From Bacteroidota bacterium (lineage in GTDB: Bacteria > Bacteroidota > Bacteroidia > Bacteroidales > Rikenellaceae): 64,000 bases of DNA. The position numbers and the translations under genes were made by a program. Where the stretch lies: assembly GCA_015222165.1 (NCBI GenBank), contig JADFUS010000014.1:55922-119921 (forward strand). The letters are read 5' to 3'. The notes below the pieces were generated by a model. The model had not been told where the DNA came from, made no database searches, and saw only the letters and a program-made list of their open reading frames with translations. Positions 9,910 through 19,618 of this stretch are shown piece by piece; position 1 is the first letter of the stretch; each line of letters begins with the position of its first letter.

Positions 9910-11478
9910 ATGAATTTTCTTTTAAATTTTTTTAAGGGTTTAGCTGTTCTTTTATTATTTGCAGTTGTATCTTGTAATGAAGCTCCCGTTGTGGATGTTT
10001 CTTCAAATAATACCGATGGTGATAGTCAAGGAGAAGTAATAGGTGAAAATATTATTTCTATAAAAACAAAAAGAACAGCAGTAGCTCTTATTAGAGGTGA
10101 AGTAGTAGAAGTTCCTTTTGTTGTTAGTTTAAAAAAAATAGCTAAAGAAGAAGTTTCTTTAAAATTAAAACTTAATACTGATGCTTCAGAATTTGAAGTT
10201 TCTCTTTTAGGTGGCTCAGAAGTAGTTATTCCCGTAGGTGAAAAATCTTATATGGGAGCTATTCGTTTTAATGCTGATGCATTTAGTTATGATATGTGTC
10301 GTAATGTTGAAATGAAACTTACTACAACAGCTTTTACTATTGATTCCGATAATAGCAAAATAAATATTCAAGCCGAAAAACCTACTTTGATTCGTCCAGG
10401 TATAAAATATGCTATTCCTTCAAATGGATTTGCTTGTTCGGCTTCAGTTTCTGTATTTAGTATAGGTGGTATTGCTTTTAGAAAAATTTATGATACTCAG
10501 GCAGCTTACGAAGATTTATCCAAAAATTATGTAGCTTGTTTAGCTCCAGGGAAAAATAAATTTGTAATGATTACCGATATTGGTTCTGCAAATGCTTCTT
10601 GGAAAAAATATAAATTAAAAATGGCTTTATGGGGAGATTGGAATGGTGATGGTGATTTTGCTGATGAAGATGAACAAGCTATTTATGAAAGCTGGATACA
10701 AACTTCAGAGCATTATGTACGTCATGAATTCGAATTTACTATGCCAGAAGATGCTGTAAAATCGTCAACTGTCCGTATGGGAATTTTTGAAGAAGATGCA
10801 GGAACAGAGAATATGGATGATGGTAGTGGAGCTATGGTAAATGGAAATATTAAGGATATATCATATCTTAAAGTTATTTCTCCAGTTGCATTAAAACCTA
10901 CTGAAGAGGCTGATCAACCAGTATTTTCTAAATATTGTAAAACTGTAGAATTTTTCTATTCATATGCTGAAATTCGTACTTTTGATTTAAATGGCACTAC
11001 AATTGTAGAATCTAAAAAAGGAGATCCTTTGAGTAATAAAGGTATTAGTCAACGAAGTATTGAAGAAAGTACTGGTGATGAAACTGCTTGGGACGGTTGG
11101 GGAAGTAAAGAAAGATTGAATTATGTGCTAAATATAAAAAAAGGAGAATCAAATACATTTGAGTTTACTGCTGAAAGGCATATTGATTTTTCTGCTTGTG
11201 ATCAACGTTATAAAGCAATAATTTTTGTTGACTGGAATGGTGATAATGATTTTGCTGATGAAGGAGAAGAAATTTTACATTCAGAATGGTTTGCAGAATG
11301 GCTTGATAGAAGTCACCCCGTTAAATTTATTGGATATCTTACTCCTCCTGCAAATGCTGTGAAATCTTCTCGTATACGATTTGGCGTTTATCAAAATTCA
11401 CAAGGTTATATAGAATGTGGTTGTGGTGGAGGAAACAACACCGATTTTATGGATATACTTTATAAAATAGAAAATTAA
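9910..11478 (+). CDS. Lipoprotein with two GEVED-like domains
   Basis: A 522-residue secreted lipoprotein. The signal sequence ends in the lipobox AVVSC (Cys near residue 22), and the downstream acidic residues fit surface export. After a beta-rich N-terminal region (residues 40-145) come two repeats of a GEVED-type domain. Each has an acidic loop, WGDWNGDGDFADEDE near residue 240 and VDWNGDNDFADEGEE near residue 440, each followed by a VKSSxxRxGxxE/Q segment. These loops look like calcium-binding turns. GEVED domains are common in cell-surface and adhesive proteins of Bacteroidota; ligand unknown. A terminator follows at 11534. Confidence 0.75.
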   Translation: MNFLLNFFKGLAVLLLFAVVSCNEAPVVDVSSNNTDGDSQGEVIGENIISIKTKRTAVALIRGEVVEVPFVVSLKKIAKEEVSLKLKLNTDASEFEVSLLGGSEVVIPVGEKSYMGAIRFNADAFSYDMCRNVEMKLTTTAFTIDSDNSKINIQAEKPTLIRPGIKYAIPSNGFACSASVSVFSIGGIAFRKIYDTQAAYEDLSKNYVACLAPGKNKFVMITDIGSANASWKKYKLKMALWGDWNGDGDFADEDEQAIYESWIQTSEHYVRHEFEFTMPEDAVKSSTVRMGIFEEDAGTENMDDGSGAMVNGNIKDISYLKVISPVALKPTEEADQPVFSKYCKTVEFFYSYAEIRTFDLNGTTIVESKKGDPLSNKGISQRSIEESTGDETAWDGWGSKERLNYVLNIKKGESNTFEFTAERHIDFSACDQRYKAIIFVDWNGDNDFADEGEEILHSEWFAEWLDRSHPVKFIGYLTPPANAVKSSRIRFGVYQNSQGYIECGCGGGNNTDFMDILYKIEN

Positions 11479-11533
11479 TTTTAAAACATTTTTGTGTTAT
11501 TAATGGTGTTTTAAAAAATAAAATATTATATTT

Positions 11534-11570
11534 AAGTTGTCTTAGTTTATACCTAAGGCAACTTTTTTTA
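11534..11570 (+). terminator. Intrinsic terminator after the GEVED lipoprotein
   Basis: An 11 bp stem (AAGTTGTCTTA with TAAGGCAACTT, one G-T pair), a 9-base loop and a run of seven T. It lies only about 17 bp before the start of the clostripain gene, so that gene would depend on read-through or on a promoter overlapping the hairpin. Confidence 0.8.
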
Positions 11571-11587
11571 TCACTTAATAATTGAAA

Positions 11588-12820
11588 ATGAAAAAAATAA
11601 TCTGTTTTTTGCTTCTAGCAATTTTAGTTTCTTGTAGTAAAGTAACCAAAGAAAAACCTATAATTATAGACCAAGGTGAAGATGCTGTATTAGTTTATAT
11701 AGCTTCTGATAATAATTTATATAGTTATGCAATTAAAAATATAGAGCAAATAGAGGAAGCGTATAAAGAATTTGATAAAAAGCAGATTTTTGTTTATTAT
11801 GATTCTCCCGATGACAAGATAGCTAAGTTAATCCGAATTTTTGAAAAAAAAGGATTGAGTAGCCAAAATGTAGTGTTAAAAACGTATGTTAATCCTAATT
11901 CATGCAGTCCGTCTCATTTGAATAATGTTATAATTGATGCTATGAATTTCTGTAAAGGTGGAAAAACAGTAACAGATATAATATTATCTTCTCATGGTAA
12001 TTCTTGGTTACCAGCAAAACATCCATCTTTATCTCCCGCAAAAATTTCAGAACCTTTAGGAGGAATGAATAGTTTTGGTGAGGATAATAGTCATAATCAT
12101 TCTCAAATGAATATTGATGCTTTAGCAGATGTTTTAGAGAAATTTAAATTTGAAACTATTATTTTTGATGCTTGTTATATGTCTAATATGGAGGTTATAT
12201 ATGAACTTCGTAATTCGGCAAAGTATATTATAGCTTCTTCGGCAGAAGTTCTTGCCGATGGGTTTGCTTATGATGAAACTACTAAATATCTTTTAGAAGA
12301 GAGAATAGATGTTATAAATTATGCGAAAACATATTTTAATCATTATAATATTTTCACTGATGCTAAGAAATCTGCAACTATTGCTGTTGTGAAATGTAGT
12401 GAAATAGATTCGTTTAAAGATTTTGTTAAGAACTTGATAGATAAATATGCTTTACAAATAAATAATAGCGAGATAAGCGAAACAGTGCCTCAATTTGATA
12501 GATTTAATAATAAGGTGATATATGATCTTAAATTTTATCTTAGGACTATAGTAAGCAACTATGCAACTGTTGGTGATAAAGATAAGGAACTTTCAAATAT
12601 CGATACTGCTTTTTCAAAAATGTTCCTTTATGAAGCACATACAGATATGATGTTGAATATTTTAGATTTATCTAAAACAAATGGGATAAGTTGTTTTATT
12701 CCAACTCCAGAAACACCAGATAGTTATAAAAATTATTATTTAAGACTTCAATGGGGAGATGATTCAGGTCTTTCTAATCCAATTTTTTTCAATAAAGAAG
12801 ATAGTAATATTAAGCAATAG
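11588..12820 (+). CDS. Clostripain-family (C11) cysteine peptidase lipoprotein
   Basis: About 410 residues with a lipoprotein signal (LLLAILVSC, Cys near residue 17). The core matches peptidase family C11: VLVYIASDNNLYSYA at the start of the domain, the catalytic His in ILSSHGNSW (near residue 140) and the catalytic Cys in IIFDACYMSNMEVIYEL (near residue 200), followed by YIIASSAEVLADGFAYD. In Bacteroidales, C11 enzymes of this type are secreted and cleave after basic residues; the substrate here is unknown. The ATG at 11588 is chosen over a TTG two codons upstream. Only a terminator separates it from the GEVED lipoprotein. Confidence 0.85.
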   Translation: MKKIICFLLLAILVSCSKVTKEKPIIIDQGEDAVLVYIASDNNLYSYAIKNIEQIEEAYKEFDKKQIFVYYDSPDDKIAKLIRIFEKKGLSSQNVVLKTYVNPNSCSPSHLNNVIIDAMNFCKGGKTVTDIILSSHGNSWLPAKHPSLSPAKISEPLGGMNSFGEDNSHNHSQMNIDALADVLEKFKFETIIFDACYMSNMEVIYELRNSAKYIIASSAEVLADGFAYDETTKYLLEERIDVINYAKTYFNHYNIFTDAKKSATIAVVKCSEIDSFKDFVKNLIDKYALQINNSEISETVPQFDRFNNKVIYDLKFYLRTIVSNYATVGDKDKELSNIDTAFSKMFLYEAHTDMMLNILDLSKTNGISCFIPTPETPDSYKNYYLRLQWGDDSGLSNPIFFNKEDSNIKQ

Positions 12821-13010
12821 ATAAATTTAAATTAAGTGTTAGATAGTAAAACATTTAAAAATTTATATTATCTTAAAAAGTAATTGACAGAATTTTATTG
12901 ATAGTAAAAGTGAAAATTTGACAGATGCTATTGGATGTAGGAAGTTTAAGAAAAAGAAGGATTGTTAATATTTGATAAATATAATATATCTTATATATAA
13001 GTAAAAATTA

Positions 13011-13048
13011 AAAGAAGCTGTTTCGTTATTACGAAACAGCTTCTTTTT
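13011..13048. terminator. Bidirectional intrinsic terminator
   Basis: A perfect 16 bp stem, AAAGAAGCTGTTTCGT and its complement, with a 4-base loop and T or A runs on both sides. It serves the clostripain gene on the plus strand and pckA on the minus strand. The preceding 190 bp (12821-13010) hold no gene or signal I can support. Confidence 0.88.
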
Positions 13049-13072
13049 GTATTTATATTTCTGAAATTCAGA

Positions 13073-14674
13073 TTATAGTTTTGGACCTGCAGCAACTAAT
13101 GCTCTACCATGATCATTACCTGAGAATTTAGAGAAGTTTTTGATGAAACGAGCAGCAAGATCTTTTGCTTTTTCGTCCCACTCACTTGCATTAGCATAAG
13201 TATCACGAGGATCAAGGATAGCTGTATCAACACCTGGAAGAGATGTTGGCACTTTGAAAGAGAATAAAGGCATTAATTTAGTTTCAGCTTTATCTATAGA
13301 ACCATCAAGGATTGCGTCGATAATACCACGTGTATCTTTGATAGAAATACGTTTGCCTGTACCGTTCCAACCTGTGTTAACAAGATATGCAGTTGCTCCT
13401 GAAGCTTCCATTTTCTTAACAAGTTCTTCACCGTATTTTGTAGGGTGTAGAGAAAGGAATGCAGCACCAAAACAAGCAGAGAATGTTGGAGTTGGTTCTG
13501 TAATACCACGTTCTGTACCTGCAAGTTTAGCAGTGAAACCACTCAAGAAGTAATATTGAGTTTGTTCTGGAGTAAGGATAGATACTGGAGGAAGTACACC
13601 AAATGCATCAGCAGAAAGGAAAATTACTTTTTTAGCAGCTGGAGCTTTAGATTTTGGTTGAATATTTTTGATGTGATTGATAGGATATGACACACGAGTG
13701 TTTTCTGTTACAGAACCGTCTGTGAAGTCAATTTTGCCATTAGCATCAACAGTAACGTTTTCAAGAAGAGCGTCACGTTTGATAGCATTCCAGATATCTG
13801 GTTCGTGGTTTTTGTCAAGGTTAATAACTTTTGCATAGCAACCGCCTTCAAAGTTAAATACACCTTCATCGTCCCAACCGTGCTCGTCATCACCAATAAG
13901 TTGACGTTTTGGATCTGTAGAAAGAGTTGTTTTACCTGTACCTGAAAGACCAAAGAAAATAGCTGTTTCGCCATCTTTGTTAGTATTTGCAGAACAGTGC
14001 ATTGCAGCCATACCTTGTAATGGTAAGTAGTAGTTCATTAATGAGAAAATACCTTTTTTCATTTCACCACCATACCAAGTATTGATAATAACTTGTTCTC
14101 TGTCTGTAAGGTTAAATACAGAAGCAGTTTCTGAGTTAAGACCAAGTTCTTTGAAGTTTTCAACTTTTGCTTTAGAAGCGTTGAAAGTTACGAAGTCTGG
14201 AGTACCAAAATTAGCAAGTTCTTCTTCTGTAGGACGGATAAACATATTTTTAATAAAATGTGCTTGCCATGCTACTTCCATGATAAAACGAACTTTTAGA
14301 CGAGAGTTTTCGTTTGCACCACAAAATGCGTCAACAACATATAGTTTTTTGTTAGAAAGTTCTTTAACAGCAATTTCTTTAAGAGATTTCCATGATTCTG
14401 TAGAAACTGGTTTGTTGTCATTTTTGTATTCGTCAGAAGTCCACCAGATAGTGTCTCTACTAACGTCATCCATTACAAAGAATTTGTCTTTAGGAGAACG
14501 ACCAGTATAAATACCAGTCATAACGTTGATAGCGTCAAGCTCTGTTTTTTGACCTTTTTCGAAACCAACTAAAGATGGGCATGTCTCATCTTTGAAAAGT
14601 TGCTCGTAAGATGGGTTGTGAAGTACTTCAGTAGCTTCACTGATACCGTACTTGCTCAAATCAATTTTTTGCAT
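13073..14674 (-). CDS. pckA: ATP-dependent phosphoenolpyruvate carboxykinase
   Basis: A 533-residue cytoplasmic enzyme interconverting oxaloacetate and PEP with ATP/ADP. In Bacteroidales it normally runs in the CO2-fixing direction towards succinate. It has the substrate loop [14 protein letters not shown] (about residue 55), the P-loop [11 protein letters not shown] (about 243), the metal-binding segment [12 protein letters not shown] and the ATP-grasp piece NTRVSYPI. Full length for the ATP-type family. It is monocistronic, with its own promoter on one side and a strong terminator on the other. Confidence 0.97.
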   Translation of the reverse strand: MQKIDLSKYGISEATEVLHNPSYEQLFKDETCPSLVGFEKGQKTELDAINVMTGIYTGRSPKDKFFVMDDVSRDTIWWTSDEYKNDNKPVSTESWKSLKEIAVKELSNKKLYVVDAFCGANENSRLKVRFIMEVAWQAHFIKNMFIRPTEEELANFGTPDFVTFNASKAKVENFKELGLNSETASVFNLTDREQVIINTWYGGEMKKGIFSLMNYYLPLQGMAAMHCSANTNKDGETAIFFGLSGTGKTTLSTDPKRQLIGDDEHGWDDEGVFNFEGGCYAKVINLDKNHEPDIWNAIKRDALLENVTVDANGKIDFTDGSVTENTRVSYPINHIKNIQPKSKAPAAKKVIFLSADAFGVLPPVSILTPEQTQYYFLSGFTAKLAGTERGITEPTPTFSACFGAAFLSLHPTKYGEELVKKMEASGATAYLVNTGWNGTGKRISIKDTRGIIDAILDGSIDKAETKLMPLFSFKVPTSLPGVDTAILDPRDTYANASEWDEKAKDLAARFIKNFSKFSGNDHGRALVAAGPKL

Positions 14675-14724
14675 AATTTTTTGTTTTATATTATTAATTA
14701 TTGTTTTTTCTTCATTTTGTACGA

Positions 14725-14732
14725 CAAATATA
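14725..14732 (-). promoter_or_regulatory. pckA -7 promoter box (TATATTTG on minus strand)
   Basis: A perfect TAnnTTTG element on the minus strand, 51 bp before the pckA start codon. The 120 bp gap between pckA and the neighbouring acetyltransferase is otherwise AT-rich and featureless. Confidence 0.65.
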
Positions 14733-14796
14733 ATAAGAATATTTTTAATGTGAAAATAGTAACACTAAAATTTTATATTATTTTTGAAGATTTTTT

Positions 14797-15315
14797 TTAT
14801 TTCAAATTAAGGAAATAAAGTTCTTCGTCGTGCCAAGATTTATTAGCATAAACCCATTGCTTTTTTGTGCCAATAAGCTTAAAACTGTTGCTAATAAATA
14901 GGTTTTTGCTATCAATATTTTCAGAAAGAATATTACAGAATAAATTCTTTAGATTTAAACGATTTTTACAAAAATCAATTATTAACTCTAAAGATTCAGA
15001 AGCATATCCTTTTTTTCGCTTTTCTTTATCATATATAAGTATTCCTATACCAGCTCGTTGGTGTTGAGGATTAAATTCATATAAGTCAATAGTCCCGATA
15101 GCTTTATCATTGCTTTTTTCGGTGATTATTAATCTCAGCTGTTTTGAAGAGTATATATCTTCAGAAGAATTCGCAATATATTTTTTTAAAATATATTGTG
15201 AAAAAGGAGTTAGACTACTATTATGTATCCATAATTCTGAATCATTTTCCCATAGGTAAATTTCTTCTAAATCTTCAGGTTCTAAAGCTCTGAGATATAT
15301 GTTTTTCCCAATCAT
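14797..15315 (-). CDS. RimJ/RimL-type GNAT N-acetyltransferase
   Basis: A GNAT-fold acetyltransferase of about 172 residues. It begins with the typical GKNIYLRALEPEDLEEIYLWEND and contains the acetyl-CoA binding segment HQRAGIGILIYDKEKRKKGYASESLELIIDF, then NLFCNILSENIDSKNLFISNSFKLIGTKKQ. The open frame extends upstream to 15372, but homologous sequence begins at the Met at 15315, so I use that. Substrate unknown (protein N termini, amino sugars or small amines are possible). It is divergent from the exonuclease gene at 15405. Confidence 0.82.
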   Translation of the reverse strand: MIGKNIYLRALEPEDLEEIYLWENDSELWIHNSSLTPFSQYILKKYIANSSEDIYSSKQLRLIITEKSNDKAIGTIDLYEFNPQHQRAGIGILIYDKEKRKKGYASESLELIIDFCKNRLNLKNLFCNILSENIDSKNLFISNSFKLIGTKKQWVYANKSWHDEELYFLNLK

Positions 15316-15372
15316 CTTTATAGCTTTTTGCGTTTTGTTCCGAAAGTTACAAAATTTAATTAATAAAATCAT

Positions 15373-15380
15373 TATATTTG
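15373..15380 (+). promoter_or_regulatory. -7 promoter box for the exonuclease gene (TATATTTG)
   Basis: A perfect TAnnTTTG element 25 bp before the start codon at 15405, in the short divergent gap. A -33 element at standard spacing is not obvious. Confidence 0.55.
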
Positions 15381-15404
15381 TAGTTAATAAAAGTTTGTAT
15401 AAGT

Positions 15405-16115
15405 ATGTTTAGACCAAAAATATCAAAAGAAGATCTTTCAGAACTACCCAACATTGCGTTTGGTGGAGAAATAGTTGTGGTAGATAATTATAAACAGCAG
15501 AGTGTTGTTGCTAATTATATGTCCAATTATAAAATCTTTGGTTTTGATACAGAGTCTCGAGCAGTTTTTAAAAAAGGAGTTAAAAATAGTATCTCTTTGC
15601 TTCAGCTTTCTGCAGGAGATAAAGTATTTCTTTTTAGACTTAATAAAATTCATCTTAGTAGAAAAATAGTTAGTTTTTTACAATCTCCAAATATTTTAAA
15701 AATAGGTGTTGCTGTTCGTGACGATATTAAAGAGCTTCAAGGAGTTTCAGATTTTATCCCTCATGGGTTTGTTGATTTGCAAACTATAGTAAAAGAGTGG
15801 GGAATATTTGATATGAGTCTTCAAAAAATTACAGCTATAGTATTAAAAGGAAGACTTTCTAAAGCACAACGATTGAGTAATTGGAATGCTATTAATCTAA
15901 CTCCAGCACAACTTGTTTATGGTGCTACAGATGCTTGGATTTGTTGTCAGATATATAATAAATTGTTGAAAGTCCCTAAAATTTCTTTGGAGGAACAAGA
16001 AGCAATAAAAAAAATGCTGTTTGAGAAAGAACAAAAAGAAAAATTAATTTCTGATAAACACCCAGAACGTAAAAAATATATTAGAAGGGTGGAGGAAAAT
16101 AAAAAAATAAAGTAA
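15405..16115 (+). CDS. RNase D-like 3'-5' exonuclease domain protein
   Basis: A 236-residue DEDD-family exonuclease. Acidic residues D48 and E50 in IFGFDTES, D107 in VAVRDDIKEL, and the final Asp in LVYGATDAWICCQIYN form the metal-binding set, and the Tyr in YGATD marks the DEDDy subclass. The tail after residue 200 is Lys/Glu rich. Such single-domain proteins are found throughout Bacteroidales; whether RNA or DNA is the substrate is not settled from sequence. The stop codon shares its last base with the start of the thioesterase gene (TAATG). Confidence 0.85.
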   Translation: MFRPKISKEDLSELPNIAFGGEIVVVDNYKQQSVVANYMSNYKIFGFDTESRAVFKKGVKNSISLLQLSAGDKVFLFRLNKIHLSRKIVSFLQSPNILKIGVAVRDDIKELQGVSDFIPHGFVDLQTIVKEWGIFDMSLQKITAIVLKGRLSKAQRLSNWNAINLTPAQLVYGATDAWICCQIYNKLLKVPKISLEEQEAIKKMLFEKEQKEKLISDKHPERKKYIRRVEENKKIK

Positions 16116-16519
16116 TGATTACAAGTGAGTATAAAATTCGTGTCCCTTATGTTGATGTAGATCAAATGGGATTTCTTTACCATGCACATTATATAGAGTA
16201 TTTTGATATGGCTCGTACCGAAATGATACGTGAGGCTGGTATGTCAAATAAACAATTAGAAGAGGAGGGGTGTATGCTTCCTGTGATGAATGTAACTATC
16301 GATTATAAATTTCCTGCTAACTATGACGATTTAATAACAATAAAAACAACGTTGAAAAAAATACCTTCGGCAACGATGACTTTTTTCTATGAAGTGAGTA
16401 GAGGAGATGTTATTCTTAATACCGCTTCTGTGACGGTGGCTTTTATGAATCCTATTACTAAAAAAGCGTGTCGTCCACCAAAAAAATTGATGGATTTAAT
16501 CCGACCTCATTTCAAATAG
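16115..16519 (+). CDS. YbgC-like acyl-CoA thioesterase (4HBT hotdog fold)
   Basis: A 134-residue hotdog protein with the 4-hydroxybenzoyl-CoA thioesterase signature VPYVDVDQMGFLYHAHYIEYFDMARTE. D16 corresponds to the catalytic Asp of YbgC. It likely hydrolyses acyl-CoA thioesters in the cytoplasm. Translationally coupled to the upstream exonuclease (TAATG overlap); the M14 peptidase gene follows within 7 bp. Confidence 0.88.
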   Translation: MITSEYKIRVPYVDVDQMGFLYHAHYIEYFDMARTEMIREAGMSNKQLEEEGCMLPVMNVTIDYKFPANYDDLITIKTTLKKIPSATMTFFYEVSRGDVILNTASVTVAFMNPITKKACRPPKKLMDLIRPHFK

Positions 16520-16525
16520 TTGCCA

Positions 16526-18112
16526 ATGAAGAATATTATTAAAGTTATAGTTTATATAGGTATATTTTGCATAAATTCATTTTTTACAAATGTTTATGCT
16601 CAAATTTCCTATGATTATAATTTTGAATCGGGGGCAAAAATTGAAGTGCTCAGCGATAGTCTTGTTTATTCAAAAGATACCCTTCAATATAGAGATATTG
16701 TTCTTCTTACAACTCAAGATTTACAAAATCCTAATGATACTTTGGCTTATTCTTCTTCTCGTTGGTTTTATTTTAAAATGCGAGGAGTAAAGGGAGATAG
16801 TCTGAATGTTAAATTTAAAGGTAGTGATTCTGAAAGGGCTTTTTATTCTTATGATAATAAAAATTTTATAAGATTTTCGGAAGATGAATATTCAGAAGTT
16901 CAGATTAGAAAACGATTTACGAAAGATAGTGTCTATATAGCTTATTTTAAACCATATACTTTTACTAAAAGTCGTGAGAAGATAGAGGAGTGGTTAAAGC
17001 ATAAATGTGTTGATACTATAAATATAGGATACTCATATAAAGGATTGCCTTTGACCGTTGTTAAAATTACAGATAATAGATATGCAGATAGTCTTAAAAA
17101 GGTTGTTTGGATACAGTCTCGTGTACACCCAAGTGAGTCGCCAGCTTCTTTTTGGACAGAGGGTTTTGTGGAAAGATTATTTTCTGAGAATAATCTTCTG
17201 AGAAAAGCAGTATTCTATATTATTCCTATGTGTAATCCAGATGGGGTTTATGGTGGATATTCGAGAAGTGACAGTAGGGGAGTAAACCATGAAGGAAATT
17301 ATAACAGTGATTCATTGACGACTTCTGTAGAAGTTAAGGCTATAAAAAAATATTTCTCTTTGGTTCAATCTAAGAATAAAGGAGTGTCTATGTTTTTAAA
17401 TATTCATGCTCAAGTTGCTAATAAAAGTTCATATTGGATACATTCCGCAGAAAGCTCATCGCAATATTTATTTAGAAAAAAGTTGCTTATGTCATATTTT
17501 ACATCTATTTTGGAGTATAAAAGTAGAGGTGTAGATGGTTACAACGACAGAAGAGATAAAGTTCCTGAGGGGTGGATATGGAAAAATTGGGGAGATAGTT
17601 GTGTTGCTATAACTTTTGAATTACCTTATGCTTATTACTGTGATACGGAATTTTTGGTAACGCCAGAAAATCTTAAAAATTATGGATCGAAAATGGTTGA
17701 TGTAGTTGCAAATTTTTTAGATATTAGAACTTCACAAGGTGTAATAATAGATGATATTAAAATACCTACTCGAAGATGTGTCTGGAAACGAAAAAAATTG
17801 GAAGAAGATGGTTTGCTTTATGGAAAAACCTATTTAACATCAAAAAGACGAAAATCTCGTCTTGAATTTGAAATTACTGAGTTGGAGGAAGGAGAATGGC
17901 GATGTTACGAATGGATAGCAAATCCTCAAACAGAAAAGCAACGACGTGAAAATGAAAGAGATACTATTTTTGATAATAATTATTGGCACGAAGTTGGAAC
18001 ATATGAGGTTGAGGCTGATAAAGTTCTCAATGTGAAATTCACTTACCATAAAGGTGAGGTTGTTGATGCTTTTCTCTTTAGAAAAAAGGAGAAAGAAGTT
18101 GTTTATAATTAA
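16526..18112 (+). CDS. Secreted M14-family zinc carboxypeptidase
   Basis: About 528 residues with a signal peptide ending near NVYAQ. The zinc ligands are visible as HPSES (about residue 200) and the His in FLNIHAQV. NPDGVYGGYSRSDSRGVN supplies the Asn-Asp/Arg substrate-binding region, and the catalytic Glu is in ITFELPYAYYC. An N-terminal beta-rich domain precedes the peptidase, as in M14 proteins of the agtpbp1-like group. The C-terminal region after residue 420 has two sections rich in Lys, Glu and Trp with no known domain. The ATG at 16526 is preferred to a TTG two codons before it. Confidence 0.85.
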   Translation: MKNIIKVIVYIGIFCINSFFTNVYAQISYDYNFESGAKIEVLSDSLVYSKDTLQYRDIVLLTTQDLQNPNDTLAYSSSRWFYFKMRGVKGDSLNVKFKGSDSERAFYSYDNKNFIRFSEDEYSEVQIRKRFTKDSVYIAYFKPYTFTKSREKIEEWLKHKCVDTINIGYSYKGLPLTVVKITDNRYADSLKKVVWIQSRVHPSESPASFWTEGFVERLFSENNLLRKAVFYIIPMCNPDGVYGGYSRSDSRGVNHEGNYNSDSLTTSVEVKAIKKYFSLVQSKNKGVSMFLNIHAQVANKSSYWIHSAESSSQYLFRKKLLMSYFTSILEYKSRGVDGYNDRRDKVPEGWIWKNWGDSCVAITFELPYAYYCDTEFLVTPENLKNYGSKMVDVVANFLDIRTSQGVIIDDIKIPTRRCVWKRKKLEEDGLLYGKTYLTSKRRKSRLEFEITELEEGEWRCYEWIANPQTEKQRRENERDTIFDNNYWHEVGTYEVEADKVLNVKFTYHKGEVVDAFLFRKKEKEVVYN

Positions 18113-18124
18113 GAAAATATAAAG

Positions 18125-19033
18125 ATGATAATAAAAGATTCTTTAGAGCTTATAGGTAATACACCTATGCTTAAGGCAAAATCTTTGAAAGAAAAAGGTA
18201 GTGCTGATATATATGTTAAATTAGAAAAATTTAGCTTAACTGGTAGTGTTAAAGATAGAGCTTTGCTCAACATGATTCTTCAAATGGAAGAACGTGGTGA
18301 GTTGAAGAGAGGTGACATAATTGTTGAGTCTACAAGTGGAAATACTGGAATTGCTATGGCTGCGGTTTGTCAGAAAAAAGGGTATAAAGCTATAATAGTT
18401 ATGCCCGATAGTATGAGTAAAGAGCGTAGAGATTTGATTTCAGCTTATGGTGCTGAACTTGTTCTTACAAAAGGAGTTGAGGGTATGCAAGGTGCTGTAA
18501 ATCGTGCAGAAGAGATGGTAGCTCAAAAAGGATATAAAATGTTGGGTCAGTTTGATAATAAAGATAATTATATGGCTCACTACTATACTACAGCAGAAGA
18601 AATATTTGCAGATTTACCAAGTATAGATGCTTTTGTAGCTGGTATTGGTACGGGAGGAACAATTTCTGGAACTGGGAAACGTCTTAAAGAGTTATCTCCA
18701 AAAATAGAAATAGTTGGTGTAGAACCTACAGAATCAGCTATTATTGAAGGTGGAAAACCAGCTCCACATGGAATTCAAGGTATTGGAGCGAATTTTATAC
18801 CTATAAATTATAAATCTGAATTTGTTGATGTTGTAGAAAATGTAACTGCCGAAGAGTCTAGTAAATATACTAAGAGGTTTGCTGAGGAAGAGTCTGTTTT
18901 ACTAGGGATTTCTTCTGGTGCATCTATAGCTGTTGCAGTTCGTGTGGCACGTCGTTTAGGAGAGGGAAAAAGTGTAGTAGTTGTTGCTCCTGATGGCGGT
19001 GAAAAATATATATCTATGAATCTGTTTAAATAA
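18125..19033 (+). CDS. cysK: Cysteine synthase A (O-acetylserine sulfhydrylase)
   Basis: A 302-residue PLP enzyme making cysteine from O-acetylserine and sulfide. K43 in TGSVKDRAL is the PLP lysine. STSGNTGIAMA binds the substrate carboxylate, GTGGTISGTGKRL holds the PLP phosphate, and GISSGASIAVA is also conserved. It is followed after 6 bp by cysE, so the two consecutive steps of cysteine synthesis are encoded together. No CymR or T-box type control element was seen in the 12 bp upstream gap, so transcription probably starts further upstream. Confidence 0.96.
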   Translation: MIIKDSLELIGNTPMLKAKSLKEKGSADIYVKLEKFSLTGSVKDRALLNMILQMEERGELKRGDIIVESTSGNTGIAMAAVCQKKGYKAIIVMPDSMSKERRDLISAYGAELVLTKGVEGMQGAVNRAEEMVAQKGYKMLGQFDNKDNYMAHYYTTAEEIFADLPSIDAFVAGIGTGGTISGTGKRLKELSPKIEIVGVEPTESAIIEGGKPAPHGIQGIGANFIPINYKSEFVDVVENVTAEESSKYTKRFAEEESVLLGISSGASIAVAVRVARRLGEGKSVVVVAPDGGEKYISMNLFK

Positions 19034-19039
19034 TAAAGA

Positions 19040-19618
19040 ATGTTTACAAATTTAAAATACGATTTAGATAGAATATTAAGTAAAGATCCTGCGGCACGTT
19101 CTCGCATAGAGGTCTTCATGTTATATTCGTCTATACACGCTGTGTTATATCACCGTATGGCACATGCTTTATATAAGCATAAGATTTTTTTTATTGCACG
19201 TATGATTTCTCAATTTTCGAGATTTATGACGGGAATAGAAATTCACCCTGGAGCGACTATCGGTAAAGGTTTTTTTATAGATCACGGTATGGGAGTTGTA
19301 ATTGGTGAAACAGTAGAAATAGGAGATAATGTAATGATGTATCACGGTGTGACATTAGGTGGACGAGGAAAAAGTAAAGGTAAGCGTCACCCAACAGTTC
19401 ATGACAATGTAATAATAGGTACGGGAGCAACTGTTCTTGGAGATATTATTATTGGTGAAGGGGCAAAGGTTGGTGCTGGTTCAGTAGTGCTTTATGATGT
19501 TCCTCCACATACTACGGCTGTGGGTTGTGTAGCACGTAACATTTTAAAAAATAGAGATGCAAAGAATAATGAAGATGCCATTATCATGGACAGATTTTGC
19601 CCAGCAGGAAGAAAATAA
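19040..19618 (+). CDS. cysE: Serine O-acetyltransferase (short form)
   Basis: A 192-residue enzyme transferring acetyl from acetyl-CoA to serine. It lacks the long N-terminal helical domain of the E. coli enzyme, as in the short CysE class. The left-handed beta-helix begins at [18 protein letters not shown] and shows the active-site stretch [10 protein letters not shown] and the acetyl-CoA loop [21 protein letters not shown]. The product feeds cysK directly upstream. The 3' end overlaps the ung reading frame by about 50 bp. Confidence 0.95.
   Translation: MFTNLKYDLDRILSKDPAARSRIEVFMLYSSIHAVLYHRMAHALYKHKIFFIARMISQFSRFMTGIEIHPGATIGKGFFIDHGMGVVIGETVEIGDNVMMYHGVTLGGRGKSKGKRHPTVHDNVIIGTGATVLGDIIIGEGAKVGAGSVVLYDVPPHTTAVGCVARNILKNRDAKNNEDAIIMDRFCPAGRK

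Noticed and set aside
13254..14510. Antisense frames over pckA
   Set aside because: Shadows of a well-conserved gene with biased codon use; no independent start signals or family features.
15316..15372. 19-residue N-terminal extension of the GNAT acetyltransferase
   Set aside because: Homologous sequence starts at the Met at 15315 and the extension would lie in the divergent promoter region.
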